The notes below the pieces were generated by a model. It was not told the origin of the DNA. It saw only the letters and a program-made list of their open reading frames with translations, and searched no databases. This document shows, one piece after another, positions 12,585 through 24,009 of a DNA stretch of 64,000 nucleotides (positions are counted from its first letter, which is position 1; each line of letters starts with the position of its first letter). The translations under genes and the position numbers were made by a program. Source of the stretch: Marthasterias glacialis (taxonomy: Eukaryota > Echinodermata > Asteroidea > Forcipulatida > Asteriidae); contig OU452233.1 of assembly GCA_911728455.2 (NCBI GenBank), positions 18,688,426 to 18,752,425 of the forward strand, in the 5' to 3' direction.

Positions 12585-12732
12585 ACGGCTTTGCGTCCAA
12601 TCAGCAATAATGGTTAAGTGTCTTGCCTAAGGACACAAGTGTCAAGACCGGGACTCGAACCCACACTCTGCTGATCAGAACACCAGAGCTTAACTCCAGT
12701 ACCTTTGACCTCTGGTTGACGACACGCCACAA
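12585..12732 (-). mobile_element. tRNA-derived SINE, family B
   Basis: Minus-strand tRNA-like head with a B box GGGTTCGAGTCC (about 12650-12662), followed by the diagnostic GACACTTGTGTCC and GGCAAGACACTTAACC motifs. Homologous copies lie at 37697-37818 (plus) and 60285-60610 (minus). The leucine/serine-type A box (GGCCGAGTGGTTA) is clear in the 60 kb copy but degraded here. Confidence 0.8.
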
Positions 12733-12892
12733 ACTGTATACTGATAATCCTTTTGAACAAAATCCTTAGACATCTTAAATTGCATGACAGGTTGACATCA
12801 GAAAGGTTTACGTTTTCAAAGCCATGTATTAAGAGGGGAAAGTGACATTGCAAGGATCTCACTTACGGGCAAATGGCATTGCAGTTACTATA

Positions 12893-13310
12893 GCAGATGC
12901 TCAACAGCCTCCAAGTGAAAGTTTCAAGTGTGAAGTCAACTAAGAATGGCAGACAGGGTGAGTCTCAAGGTTACACCACCAAAGGTACCTTGAAGTTCAG
13001 AGAGAAACCATCTAGCTTAGCAGGAATTTTGTCTACTGTACCCTATCTTGATTCAAAACTACAAGTCGCAACAATTAACATTAATAGATGCAACAAGTGC
13101 ATCAGGGATCAAGAAGATTAATATGTAATTGTAAGTAAATTGTAAATTTCATTCCTGTATTTATATTTGGCATTTACTTTTTATTGTTGTTATGCTGGTT
13201 TACTTCTAAAGTATTTGTTTTCTGTGAGTTTCTAAATGTTTGCTATTGCCAATGGAACACAATTATCTGTATTTTATTATGCGGATAAAATAAAGAATTC
13301 TATTCTTTTT
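12893..13310 (+). CDS. Possible terminal exon or retroelement ORF end
   Basis: A 74-codon frame (12897-13121) with even amino-acid use, lysine/serine-rich, ends at TAA with a CxxC-like CNKC near the C-terminus. Directly upstream is ACTATAGCAG, a weak splice acceptor, and in-frame TAG blocks extension. Downstream is AT-rich sequence with AATAAA at 13289-13294, consistent with a 3' UTR. I do not recognise the peptide. The alternative is the 3' end of a non-LTR retroelement, because the sequence after the signal (AAAGAATTCTATTC) looks like a retroelement tail. Confidence 0.25.
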
Positions 13311-13384
13311 GAGTCTAATTTGGTTTGTACACTATACCGATACGTGATAAGCACTGTATTTTTATAATAGTTTGTTGTCTTCCA

Positions 13385-13570
13385 GCTTGCTTGATGGTCT
13401 AGTGATAAGACATCTGCTCTAGAATGGCAAGGTCATGGGTGCGAATCCCACCCCAGTAGTATACCTGTGGATTTTTTTCCCCACAGGAATTGGAAGGCAC
13501 TGAGTATACAGTGCTTACCAAACATCAGTGGAGGGTAAAAACCAAAATAACAATGTAAGGTACTGTAGAA
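13385..13570 (+). mobile_element. tRNA-derived SINE, family C
   Basis: A tRNA-like head has an A box in GATGGTCTAGTGATAAGACA and a B box GGTGCGAATCCC (about 13438-13449). The body follows, with CCTGTGGATTTTTTTCCCC, CACTGAGTATACAGTGCTTA and a GGTAAAAACCAAAATAA end. Two further copies in opposite orientation make up the palindrome at 33185-33560. Confidence 0.85.
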
Positions 13571-13624
13571 TTTGTAGTCTCACATTGTGGAGATACAATC
13601 TAATCAAGTTTGCAGTAACAGCAC

Positions 13625-13775
13625 GACATGAATCTCTCTTGTGAGTTGTGGTGTTTCTGAAATGAACCTGTGGTGTAACAACCCCGACGTTTCGATCAGT
13701 ATTCTCTTACTGTCTTCAGGAGAAAGCTTTCCTGAGGACAATCAGAGCATACTAATCCAAACATTGAGATAAGTT
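13625..13775. repeat. Structured Penelope/hammerhead-like repeat, inverted pair
   Basis: Plus-strand AGTTGTGGTG, then CCCCGACGTTTCGATCAGT and CTGTCTTCAGGAGAAAG, is directly followed by a diverged inverted copy (CTTTCCTGAGGACAATCAG, CATACTAATCCAAAC). On the minus strand the motif reads CTGAAGA, stem, GAAAC, like a hammerhead core with positions C3-A9 and G12-A15. The pair that should close stem II next to the core (10.1/11.1) is mismatched, so a working ribozyme is doubtful. Related copies are at 25965-26055, 27470-27526 and 49285-49335. Confidence 0.6.
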
Positions 13776-13858
13776 GCAGTATATACCCTGATCTTTTCAG
13801 TTCCTTCTGATGATTACTAAAGCTCATTAAAAAGCAGAACAATCTGGGTCAAATATCT

Positions 13859-13953
13859 AGACGCTTCTTACCAGGAATTCAACGCCTCTGGTCCACAGAA
13901 GTATTCAAGTTAGGGGGTGCTGTAAGCACAGAATTTGGTGGTAAGAAGCGGCA
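13859..13953. mobile_element. Short foldback MITE
   Basis: The left arm CGCTTCTTACCA plus GAATTC and right arm GAATTTGGTGGTAAGAAGCG form about 20-bp terminal inverted repeats around a 55-bp centre. The centre holds GCTGTAAGCACAGAA, similar to part of the 52625-52805 repeat. Non-coding. Confidence 0.65.
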
Positions 13954-16184
13954 TGAAATATTGATTTAAAGTCCACAAGCATTGCCATGAAACCTCCACC
14001 ATCAACTACAACAGATCAATTTTTCGTTTCCGTTATGTTTTTCGTGAATGAGCAGTAATGACATCACAATACCAATTAACTTCTTTGGTAATTCAACAAA
14101 GCATACGCAGAACACGTCACCGTTATAACTGGGCTTTTTTTAACTGATGGATGATAGTTTACTGGATTAATAACTTAAACATAAATCCAATGCAGGTTTC
14201 TTGAAAACCAGCGACGGCCGTACAATTCCGAAAACCACACTTGAAAACCTTCCCGGTACATATAAACCCTCGTGTATAAAACCCTGGTAGATAGCTTTGA
14301 GGATTCTTTGAAAATAAAAATGCGACCTTGTGCCCCACTTCTTTACCCCCCCCCCCCATCACCGTCTGTCGCCTCTTTGGTACAAACCATCTCTGAATGT
14401 AGCTGTTCAGAAACATTAATGCAGATGCCATCCCGACAATCACGTTGAATTATCGTCACTAGATTACGAGACTTTTGACGAGGACCTCATCGACTCTGCC
14501 CTTTCACCTCCCCATCCTTGAAAGGTCCAGCACCGTCGGGCAGACCAGCTGTAGAATTATTCTCGCTAACCAGCCGAGAAATTTCAAGTCACTTTTCCAC
14601 ATGAGGGGTTCATTTGACAGCAAACTCTAGGTCAGCGGTGTGCCTTTATGTTCACTCTATGTGCGGACGCCAACAAAGACACTTTATTCATCGCGCCATT
14701 TGGAATAAATATCCCTGTTAAATTGGCAACGAATGGTGGCTAGAGTTTTGGTGGCAAAGTTAAGAACCACATGAAGAAGTCGTTCTGAGCCTTTTGTACT
14801 TTTTTTTTTATCAGCGGCCAACAATGTAAATCATAAAGATATTGTCGACATTTTGCGGGTTCAGCATTTAATGGTAATTCAATGTGTTGGTAGTTATATG
14901 GCAATGACAAACACGTTTAGAGTTGTTCCTGGTTGTCTGCTTGTGAGACTTTACTCATTTTTCTCTGCATTACTCAACGTGTCTCACAAAACATCTTGAT
15001 TAATTGTGTCGATGGGCTTAAGTAGCTGTAGTGAAATGAAGCAGAATAAGACGTGAAGATGTCCACAATGCATCGTGCAGAAATTAGCAGCAAGTCCCTG
15101 AGGTTTATGCAACAAAAATTTACCTCTGATAGCTGAGGAAGAGGAGTAGGTCACACGTCGACAACGCCAGATTCAAAAACCAATGCTGATCAAACTAAAT
15201 GTTTTCGAATCTGCCCAGTTAACAGTGTGTCAATCAATAAAATCTTGTGGGTATTTTTTTTTGCCAAAACTAAAAATAGTTTACTGTGAGCAGATTTTCT
15301 ATTTTGCAGGGGCTTTACATCCCTCCCCCCTAAATAAAAAAAAAAAAAAAAAAAAAAACATTGAAAGACAGACAAAAATTGAGGTGAATGTTTACAGGAA
15401 TAATTCCTACAAAATAAATTTTCCTTAAACCATGGGATGAAATTAATCCACACATTTCAGACTTGGATGCAGATTAGCGAGTTTAAGAATTGACCCTCTC
15501 AAGTAGCCAGTCCACAAGTACCCAGTGAATGCCTTAAGCCTTAATTACAAGTATACATTTTTAGCACTATTGCCTGGAGGGCATTAGAAGAAGGTCAACT
15601 TACACCAACAGACCTGTACCAAGTCAGTATAAGATGTTAATGCCCTAACATACTATCAAAGTAAAAAAAAAAACACGAGTAGATAGCAACGGAGGACACG
15701 ATTAAGAGTTTAAATCCATTCAATTTATCAAGAGAAACCAACAGAAACTTGTCCAAACTTTTTCTTGGGTCCTTGTACCCAACTGCCGCTGTAAATGAGC
15801 CAAATAGCCTCAGTCTGTTTTTTCCCTGCTTGATTTTAATTAGGAGAATCTACTCCAATATGGCATCCAGTTAGGGATTACAGAAAGATGCAAGGAGGAT
15901 TGTATTTGATTATTAGTTGGAATAAATTGAGCAGTTTTTAGCCCGTTTTTTTCATTATCCCTTGCTCGTGGGTACAGTTTGGATAAATTAAAATCCTATG
16001 AAACCAGTGAATGCCAGGATTACTGATGCTGGTGGCTATGATGAGGTGAGAATGGGGGAATCTGCTTCATGTTTAATGCAACACATAATCAATTTGCTGG
16101 TGGGGTGGGGGGGGGGATGGAAAATGAAATTATTTTACCTAAGAATCATATGACATGTGTAAGAGCTGTATTTACACAATATTT
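13954..16184. other. Unassigned region with GC-richer block and poly-A
   Basis: The block 14450-14720 is GC-richer with CpGs (for example CGCGCCATTTGG near 14694) and could be conserved non-coding DNA. The rest is AT-rich, with a poly-C at 14346-14357 and a poly-A at 15336-15358. No gene is supported, and the minus frame at 14159-14443 spans the poly-C. Confidence 0.35.
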
Positions 16185-16392
16185 CACAATATCTTTGTAA
16201 CATTTATATTTTAGAAGTAATACTATTTTGCGTTTATTATGTTCTTTTTCAAGCCATGTAAGTCTCTCCAAGCACCTTACATTATTATTCCCCTCATCCA
16301 TCGGGGCCCTAAGCGTTCCTAAAACCATCTCAACTCCTTTGGAGTATGCAGCACCAGCAGCCAAATCAGCGCACAGGTCGCTAATCATTCAC
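16185..16392 (-). mobile_element. SINE 3'-body fragment, family D
   Basis: Read on the minus strand, the order GCATACTCCAAAGGAGTTGAGA, GGAACGCTTAGGGCCCCGATG, GGGGAATAATAATGTAAGG and GCTTGGAGAGAC matches the 3' half of a widespread invertebrate tRNA-SINE body as I remember it (TACTCCCCAGGGAGTTGAG ... GTAAAGCGCTTTGAGA). The tRNA head is missing. This explains the opposing reading frames at 16146-16551. Confidence 0.6.
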
Positions 16393-16559
16393 ATCAACAA
16401 TCTCTACCTGCTTTTTATTACTTTTTTTTTTTTCATTTCTGGATTCGTTACCAATAAATCTTTCAAAATAGTATCGAACACTAAACAAGGCTTTACTAAC
16501 TTGACCACTCAGCAGGCAAACTGCTCCAATTCTTATTCTGAGCTGCTCTGAACAAAGCA

Positions 16560-17099
16560 AATGGCAAACTCTTGCAAAAATCGAGCATCAACAAATTAAG
16601 TGGAGTGTTCATTTTCTACCAGCATGAATAGAGCATGATACAGAATGGCTAAGTGCAGGCACATTACTGGTTTTTTAATTCAAAAGCCATGTGAAATTGG
16701 TCTCATAAAGATTATTTCTTCCCAAAATATTTGCAGAGAACCAGTGCAAAGAAATGCACACTGCATAACATTTTAGCCGGTAATCTGAAGAGCATAAGTG
16801 CTCTTGGTGTTGTCTCTGAACTTGTGCAGAAAACTCATCAATTGGTTTGATTTATCGTCCCCCAGCCGACCACACCCAATCACAACAGGAGCTAAATTGC
16901 TCTCAGCAAGAGCAGGATCGGTCCTAAAAAGCCAAACAATTTTAATCAAACTGTATTTAAATCTTACGCAAATCCTCCTCCGAGGCGTTCAACAAATTAA
17001 TGGGTTCACAAGCTTGTGGCGAAAAGATATCTTCCTTTGATTAACTCCTTCAAAAGAAAAAAAAGTTGGCGCAGACGAGGACAACATCGACTGAGCCTC
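16560..17099. other. Unassigned AT-rich region
   Basis: No recognised feature. An 80-codon plus frame (16798-17040) is not recognisable and has no supporting splice or start signals. Confidence 0.35.
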
Positions 17100-17520
17100 T
17101 CTCTTCACTTTACCCTCTCAGCCGTGAAAAAACATGTGAACACAACGCTCTGAGTTCCTCAATCTCTACCCATTGGATTCATAGTGTGTGCTAATCCGAG
17201 CAAAGTTAACTGAATAAGATTTTCTCCCCAATTTGCCACAGGAGCTACTCGGCAATGAAAGCCGGTGGTTGTCATGATCTGGTCCGATTGTCGGGGATGA
17301 GCAGCCGCGGTTTTGATGGCCGTCTCCTCACGGATAGAAAAGCAAGGCAGTAATCGGTCTAGCATGGTGAGCCTAACACCTCTCCCTAGTCTAGTCATTT
17401 TTTTATAATCTCCCCGGAGCAGATTTGGTTGCCCGGCCAGGCTGCATAGCTCTTGGTACAATATCGCTGACAAAAACACTCACCAAAGATTGTGTAGGGT
17501 TTAGCCGGCAGGCTCCTTCT
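17100..17520. promoter_or_regulatory. GC-richer island, possible conserved non-coding DNA
   Basis: The base composition is balanced, CpGs are retained (CAGCCGCGGTTTTGATGG near 17300), and no other copy is present in the window. A 106-codon minus frame (17159-17479) covers it, but I do not recognise the peptide. I lean to regulatory or conserved non-coding, but a solitary exon cannot be excluded. Confidence 0.25.
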
Positions 17521-18229
17521 TATCAGCGATCGAAAATAAAAATCATCTTAATCTTGATTGAGATTTTGTGATAGACTAATGATTAAGTTATGCAATTATT
17601 TCTCCTGATTAAAAAAAAAAGAAGAAGGATAAAAAAAAAAGAAGGTTCAGAATGGTTTATGGGTAACACCAGTGTTTCTTTTTTCCCTCCAAGCCTCCTG
17701 GTACTACCGGTCTGAAACCTAATATCACTTTTAATATTCTAATCGATTTGAGATGATGTATGAGTGGGAAAACATCAAAAAAATCTTTTCATATCTCATC
17801 TAAAAACCCCAGTTCAATATTGAAAATCCCCCCCGCCCCCCGATCTATAAATGTTCAAACGTTTCTTGCTTTTTCTTCTTCCTTTAAACTTAACCAATTC
17901 GGATTTGTTTCCCTCTAACACCCTGAAAACCATACTTTTAATTCTCTCAGTGTGTCAGCTGATACAGTGACAAGCACCGAGCATCAGTTATGTCTACACA
18001 CATACTTATACTAAGTACTTAGTTCTCATATGTAATAAAAACCAGTATTAAACACACCAAAACCAAAGCAGCATGCACGTTTTCAATTTACTGTCTTAGT
18101 CAACATGGCCTGTGACTGTCAATGCATTGGCTAGGAAAAAACACACGACCTTCCATCCAACTTGAGAAGCAGTGCCAATGGACTTAAACTGACGAATTAT
18201 ATCCAACATGATCCAATTTGGAGGGAAGC
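17521..18229. other. Unassigned AT-rich region
   Basis: Poly-A-rich stretches at 17610-17642 and a C-rich tract at 17829-17841. No gene or recognisable repeat. Confidence 0.4.
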
Positions 18230-18740
18230 TGAGTGCATTTAGCGGGCTGCAGATTTGCTGTTCCCGCATTCTTCTCTAAACCCTTCTCGATCGTTGTCGA
18301 CCGCGCGAATGAGATAATTCGTTTGTGCCGTCCCATTCTGTGGACGACACCCGGCCATTTGTTACCTGCTGGAATTTTAACGCCCGGGAAGTAAAGGGAA
18401 AGGCTTGTAGATGATCCGATTGCGAGACAAGAACCGTCTTGGACAGCTAGGGCTTTTTTTTCTTCCCCCCCCCCCCCACTCCCCTGGTGCGCTGTAATTG
18501 GTTTAGAAGAGCGTGCTTTTTAAAGAGGATCCTAGTCGCATGAACAGCACGCTGTGTGTCAGGCGAGGGCTATCGTGTGACCATTTTAATTGTTTTGTTT
18601 GCAGAGAGTGGGCAATTGCAAGACTTTGATAGGATTAGACCATTTTACTCCGTTCTTTGCTAATTCGTTGGGCCTGGCAGACCCGATCGATGGCAATGAA
18701 GTTACGGTACAAGCCCCGATTCCTTCCACTGTACCCAATT
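18230..18740. promoter_or_regulatory. GC-richer island, possible cis-regulatory DNA
   Basis: A CpG-containing, apparently single-copy block (CGATCGTTGTCGACCGCGCG near 18287-18306) with a poly-C at 18465-18477. No reading frame is recognised. Its contrast with the AT-rich flanks is the only evidence for function. Confidence 0.25.
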
Positions 18741-19450
18741 TGTGCTCGGCCCTGATGAAATGAAGCTAACACAAATACTCCCGACACTTCTTGCCCGTTT
18801 TTTCTCTTCTCGTCTTGCTGCCGGTAAATGCTACAAGCGATTCCTTTTCTTAAAAACTATCTCCCCCTCGACACTTCAAGTGTGGCAAGTTATTCCATTT
18901 AGCAGGATTCCCAGTAGGGTATTTTGTTTGATATACACAAACCAGATACCTTCAGGTCACAAATAAGGGGGGTTGGAGGAGCGACCATGAATTGTGGCAG
19001 CTTTTCATTAGATTTCATCCAAGGATGCTTTTATGGACATTGCAAGAGATATCAAGCGATGCTCTGTGGCTCTCAGAACCATCGCATCGGACTGTTTGCC
19101 CATGTAAACAGCCTGCTAGTACACCAGGGGTTTCCCAGAAGATAAAATCCGAGATTGCCGAAATTTAGTTGTTGCCTTTGAAGCGGTCAATTCATCGCCT
19201 CATATCAACCTTCCCGTTTGGCCTCGTGCTGCTAAATACAGCATTCTTGCACTCCCGTCGAAGTAACACCATACTTAACGGCACTTTCACGCCCTATGCA
19301 CAGGTGGAAAAACTGCGGCCCTCTGTGGGGGGCTTCGACTCCCTTCACGCCCCTGGTGTAACACCCAGCCTGTATCCCCTTCCCCCATCATGGGACGACG
19401 GAACACAGAAATATTAATTTTCTGAATAGATTAGTCACAGATTCCTTGGT
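18741..19450. other. Unassigned region, short frames
   Basis: Overlapping plus frames of 73-82 codons (18742-19417) lie in moderately GC-rich DNA. None is recognisable and none has clear splice signals. It may be an extension of the preceding island. Confidence 0.3.
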
Positions 19451-20249
19451 GCGAAAGGAGGGTGTTTTGTTGCACTATGCCGGGTGGTAACGCTGTGTTG
19501 GAGTGCATCATTCACTTATCAATTATCGTCACAAAAATATACATGCTGAAATGTTAGGTTTAAAAAAATAATCACTTGTGATTCACATTAATTATTTTCT
19601 GTCAAAATATTTTTATAGATGAGTGTTCTTAAGATAGACATGGTTTAAAAAGATGCCCACTAATTTTTAAGCAAAATACTCTTTTCTTTATTTCATCAAA
19701 TAAGACCTGAGAAAAAACTTAATAATGAAATACATATTTTGATTCCTTTACTTTCATTTTGGGAACAAGATTTTTGAGACGAAAATGTTTGTGTGGGTTT
19801 TTTGCTTCTCCAAAATACGGATGTATCGAATGTCGACAGTAAAATGGTCTCACCTGAAATTTGTACAGGTAGCTAAAGAAATTGCTCAGAATTTAATAGC
19901 AGTTTGAGAGCAGAAAAGAAAACCATTTCCAAACAAAACAGAGGTACCGGTAGGTAGTTGAGGACTAATTTTCTTTTTCTCTTCAATCAAGCACTGGAAA
20001 AAATCTTATCCACTTTGTAGTAAATATTAATTAATCAACTATTTTTTTTTAAACTCTCTTTTGTAATGTGCAAACTGTTTAAAACATTTTACAGCCATTA
20101 TACACTATTGGTAAAGTGTCTGGAAGTACTTCCATACCTTATGAGCATCAAGAGTTATTTAATAAAATCAACATGCGAAAGTTTCAGCTCATTTCATTGT
20201 TTCCTTTACGAGAAAACAATACAAAGTCATTCAGCGTTTTTGTATTCAT

Positions 20250-20470
20250 TCTAACGGCCGGAGTTTTCGTCTCATGAGACGAAAAATCATTTGTGGATCT
20301 TATTTCACTAATTATTCGAAAACGATACTACATCAGACAAAAATATTTCACAGGAAGTTTTCTACCATCATCGTCTCTATACCATGTAAGTTATGTGCAA
20401 ATCTGTGAACATTTTGTTTTTCGGTGTTCCCAAAAATGAATATGGGCTTTAAAGGAAACATTGTTTCGTC
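20250..20470 (+). mobile_element. Dispersed repeat with TTTTCGTCTC palindrome, family E
   Basis: A perfect 22-bp palindrome (20264-20285, TTTTCGTCTCA / TGAGACGAAAA) is followed by GATCTTATTTCA, AAAACGATAC, ATATTTCA and AAGTTTTCTACCATCAT, ending around GGGCTTTAAAGG. The same order appears on the minus strand at 48105-48425. The palindrome is kept in both copies while the flanks have diverged. Confidence 0.75.
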
Positions 20471-20679
20471 ATTTTTTATTGTGTGTTCTTTTTAGCCCAC
20501 AATTTAAACAAAAATTATATTATAAATATGACCTACTAATTGTTACACCTTGTTTACCTTAATTGTGGTTTTGTGAAGGCCACCATGTCATGGATAAACA
20601 ATTCTATTCAATGCTATTCAAAAAGATCCGAAACAACCAACGAACCATGGTAACATTGTGGGTTCATATTTAGTGCTGG

Positions 20680-21130
20680 TTGGAAAGCACTGAATGAAGT
20701 CGTAGATGCCTACAAGGACATGACAATACCAACCTCCCCTCCTTGGGATGAGACAATGCCTCTACTCCCACCCTTACACCGAGACCGAAATCGATCGTGA
20801 CCTGTACTGCTCAATAACTGGTTCACGAGACACGCTGGCATGAGCATTAACGGGTACTAGATCGATGCCTCATCGCAACCTTTGACACCATCGCCCAGCT
20901 ATCTCGGTGCATTATAGTTATGAATGTTGGAGCATGTAATTTCATTGGTACTTATCCGCATGGTCCCCGTTGTACTGCCTCAACTTTGTTTTCAATTCCC
21001 TCTGCAGTCTCTGTCGGGCAGTAATGCCATCACTTATACCTGGGCGCTGCCGGACAATGCCACAAAACGATAGATCTCCACCAGGGGGTTTATGGTCTTA
21101 TTCTGAAGCGGAGAAGTGTGAAATATAAGA
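20680..21130. promoter_or_regulatory. GC-richer island, possible conserved non-coding DNA
   Basis: A single-copy-looking block with retained CpG (CGAAATCGATCGTGACC near 20785), motif-dense and without a recognisable reading frame. It is separated from AT-rich DNA on both sides. Function is inferred only from composition. Confidence 0.2.
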
Positions 21131-21534
21131 TTTAGGGGCGACCATTGTGGAGGCTAAGTCCCACACATGGCTGAGAAGAGGAATAATATCAATTCTTCTG
21201 CCTTTTTAAGTTGGCTTTGTAGTAGTTCAACCAAAAGTAGGTTCGGGTTAATTGAAAACGTAATGCGCGGCATTATATTTCACTCCTTTTTCACTTTTAA
21301 CGCTTTTCACTCCTGACCACTGGGGGGTTGTCACTGATTTTAACGAAAAAAATCACAATCAGGAAAAGAAATTCCTCCTCTCTTTAAATAATTATACAAA
21401 TTATTTCTAAACTCCTTCTGTGTGATGTCAAGCACATCAGCAAATTTCCACTTCTATCATCTGATGAATTGTCTATGAGGATTGCTTATTTATGAATTTA
21501 TTATATTTTTGTCAGACAAGGTTTCAAGAATCAT

Positions 21535-21556
21535 CCATTATCATTATAATAATCAC

Positions 21557-21589
<33 letters not shown>

Positions 21590-21655
21590 GATACCTTTCT
21601 GGTAATGAAACCAAGGGACCCTGAAAAGTGACTAGCACTGTGACCCGTAGTCCTG
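21535..21655 (-). mobile_element. SINE family A 3' fragment with ATT tail
   Basis: An (ATT)n microsatellite (about 21552-21592) is followed by CTTTCTGGTAATGAAA, AGGGACCCT, AAAGTGACTAGCACTGTGAC and CGTAG. This matches the left part of the 62112-62405 copy. The microsatellite is the retroposon tail and the head is missing. Confidence 0.7.
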
Positions 21656-21850
21656 GGCCCATATTCACAAAACCACTTAAGTCACAAAATTATAAGCACC
21701 CCGCTCAAGCACCCAACTTAGACGAATCTCACTGACTGAGCGGTATTCACAAAGCATTTGCGCTAAGTGCCCCGCTTACTTTCTCATCTTAAATCTAAGT
21801 GTGGTCCGACCAGTCTTAACTCAAGTTAAATGGGGCACTAGGGTGTCATG
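21655..21850. mobile_element. MITE-like repeat with ATTCACAAA ends
   Basis: GGGCCCATATTCACAAA (21656) and GCGGTATTCACAAAGC (21750) are partly repeated, each followed by a TAAG..GCCCCGCT-like segment. This resembles MITEs ending in (T)TTCACAAA, such as the one at 50338-50451. The right boundary is uncertain. Confidence 0.45.
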
Positions 21851-22039
21851 GCGGCTTTTTTTGACGTGTCCTGCGACACAGAGAAATTAACATTAAAGCC
21901 TCCTTAAGGAAAATGCTATGTTGTAAAAAGGTTCAATCCATTTGCAGAATTATTTTCAGAAAAATTTATACTCGATATAGATTTGATAGACTTGTGTTTT
22001 ATTTATAAGTTATCTAATAAGAGAGAACATCGACAGGGA

Positions 22040-22205
22040 AAAAACCATGAAGCCAACCTGAATGCTGTAATGTTCCAAAGCAGGATTCGAACCAGGGTCC
22101 ACTGAGGTAGATGGCAGGGGGAAAACCATGAAGCCAACCATGAATGCTCTAATGTTCCAAAGCAGGATTCGAACCGGGGTCCACTGAGGTAGAAGGCAGG
22201 GGAAA
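22040..22205 (-). repeat. 81-bp tandem duplication of SINE A head
   Basis: Two units with an 81-bp period each contain AACCATGAAGCCAACC, ATGTTCCAAAGCAGGATTCG and GGTCCACTGAGGTAGA. On the minus strand each carries a B-box-like GGTTCGAATCC, matching the head of SINE family A. The 69-codon minus frame here reflects the repeat. Confidence 0.8.
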
Positions 22206-22559
22206 AAAACACTAAGGCAACCTGAATTGTTGTAACTACAATGTATGCGAACTGTCCAAGCCTTGCTTCTTAAACGTCTTTAATGTTCTTAGAACATTTA
22301 GCTAGTGGTTTGATGTATTCTGTGGCACATTATATAGCATTACATGTTGATGTTTTGTAGTGAAATTGTCTGGCCAAGGAATTCAAACAAAGGGAAGACC
22401 CCAAAACACAATTTTCTCAAAAATGACAGCAGTTGCTTGAATAATTGGTACTATATTTTTACCAAATCAGCTTTCCGATTAGAAAACCGAAAAAACTATT
22501 TATGTTTTCATGGACTGCAAATCCTACACATTTAGTATTAATGCTTGGGTAGCAACACC
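22206..22559. other. Unassigned AT-rich DNA
   Basis: I see no gene or repeat structure in this stretch. Confidence 0.4.
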
Positions 22560-22930
22560 AACTTGCAGTAGCTGGGGTGAGGGCGGAGTATACAACTCAA
22601 GATGGGCAGCCTTTTAGGAGAGAAGTTCGAATCCACACAGCTCCGTTATCGCCCAGTGACAGTTTTTTTTAATAAGTTAATGTGATTTGAGTTACATGTT
22701 ATGAGTAATCTTTTGTAGTTTGCTTCATCAGGGGATAGAGCACCTCTAGAATGTTTAGACATCAAATTGCGGTAGCTGGGGTGAGGGTGATGTAGACACC
22801 TCAAGAGGGGCAACCTTTTAGATAAAAGTTCGAATCCACACAGCTTCATTATACCCCCCGTGACAGTTTTTTTTTCTATAGTTAAGCTGATTTGAGTTAC
22901 ACGTTATGACTAATCTTTTGTAGTGTGCCG
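22560..22930 (+). repeat. Tandem pair of tRNA-like repeats, 204-bp period
   Basis: Two direct copies start at GTAGCTGGGGTGAGGG (22568 and 22772). Each has AAGTTCGAATCCACACAGC (a B-box-like motif), GTGACAGTTTTTTTT, TGATTTGAGTTACA and AATCTTTTGTAGT. The start could serve as a poor A box. The arrangement suggests a SINE-like unit duplicated in tandem. Confidence 0.8.
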
Positions 22931-24009
22931 GTTTACCAAATCCAAATGATAGTTCACCTTTTACCATCTCCACCTCGACAAGACATAATTTTCAATCTCC
23001 AGCCCACGGTTTGAGTGAAAGTACTCTCCCGAAACACCAATGTTGTGTCTACCCTTTTGACAGATACTGAATATTCCCCTCCCACTGAGCGTACACTTTT
23101 GCAATTTCGTTCCCATTTCATTTACCGCTATCACGTTCATGGATGGTAAATATTTGTTTACGCCAGCCCAAGAGAGGGAATTCATTAACGGTTTGGGTGC
23201 ACCTCACTTAGAAAATAAAAACCACAAGTTCAGCCAGCAAATTGGCAATACTTTGAAGTACTTTACGATTGTAAATGTCATTCTGCAATGTACTGGAGTA
23301 TTTTTTTAAATTGGATATAGCGATGAAATTGGTTTTTCTTTTCAAAGGGGAGCCAAATTTATCTTCTCAAAGATGAAGGCACTTCACGTCTACAAACCTT
23401 CGGGGCTAATTAACTACAGCAATTCAAGCTGTTAAGCGGAAAGTATTTTTATTCTTTCTTAAGAGAACATTCATATTAACGAGTTTTGAAGAAACAAAAT
23501 AATAAACTAACTGCGGCTGACTTTGTTGTCGCAAGAGTTTCTTCAGTAAAAATCTTCAGTTTTCAAGAGACAAATGAAGGTTCAGCGATGGTTCTAAAGA
23601 CATGGCGCATTCAAGTAATCTACTGTAAAGAAAAGAATCTTAATACTTACCTGTGAGAGAGTCTTTATTTGGCTGCGGCTGAGGACCTGGCCGTCAACTG
23701 GCTTTTATCAAGAGATCAAAATAGCATATGACATCATCATCATACTTGGCTGCACACATATTTCAGAAGACCCCAAGACAGCAAGTTGTGTAATGTGGCT
23801 CTTGACCACCTGAATAAAAGACAAATTCAAACATGTAATTTATTTCAAAGAAATAATCGAACGAATACTTCATACCAAAATAATTGTCTTCTTTGTTTAA
23901 TGCCATGACAGATACCTGTGCTTGTAGACAAAGAAGATGATTAGTAAAATATCAACAGCAAAAAAAAATTGACAAGTTTAAAATGAAAGCCCACTGACTG
24001 AAAGAATAC
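22931..24009. other. Unassigned region
   Basis: No gene is supported. The minus frame at 22961-23185 (74 codons) is unrecognised. The rest is AT-rich unique-looking DNA. Confidence 0.35.

Noticed and set aside
13680-13726. Confident hammerhead ribozyme annotation
   Set aside because: The core resembles a hammerhead, but the pair next to the core in stem II is mismatched in every copy and a cleavage site is not evident.
16146-16551. Opposed frames of 80 and 107 codons
   Set aside because: They cover a SINE body fragment and a poly-T stretch.
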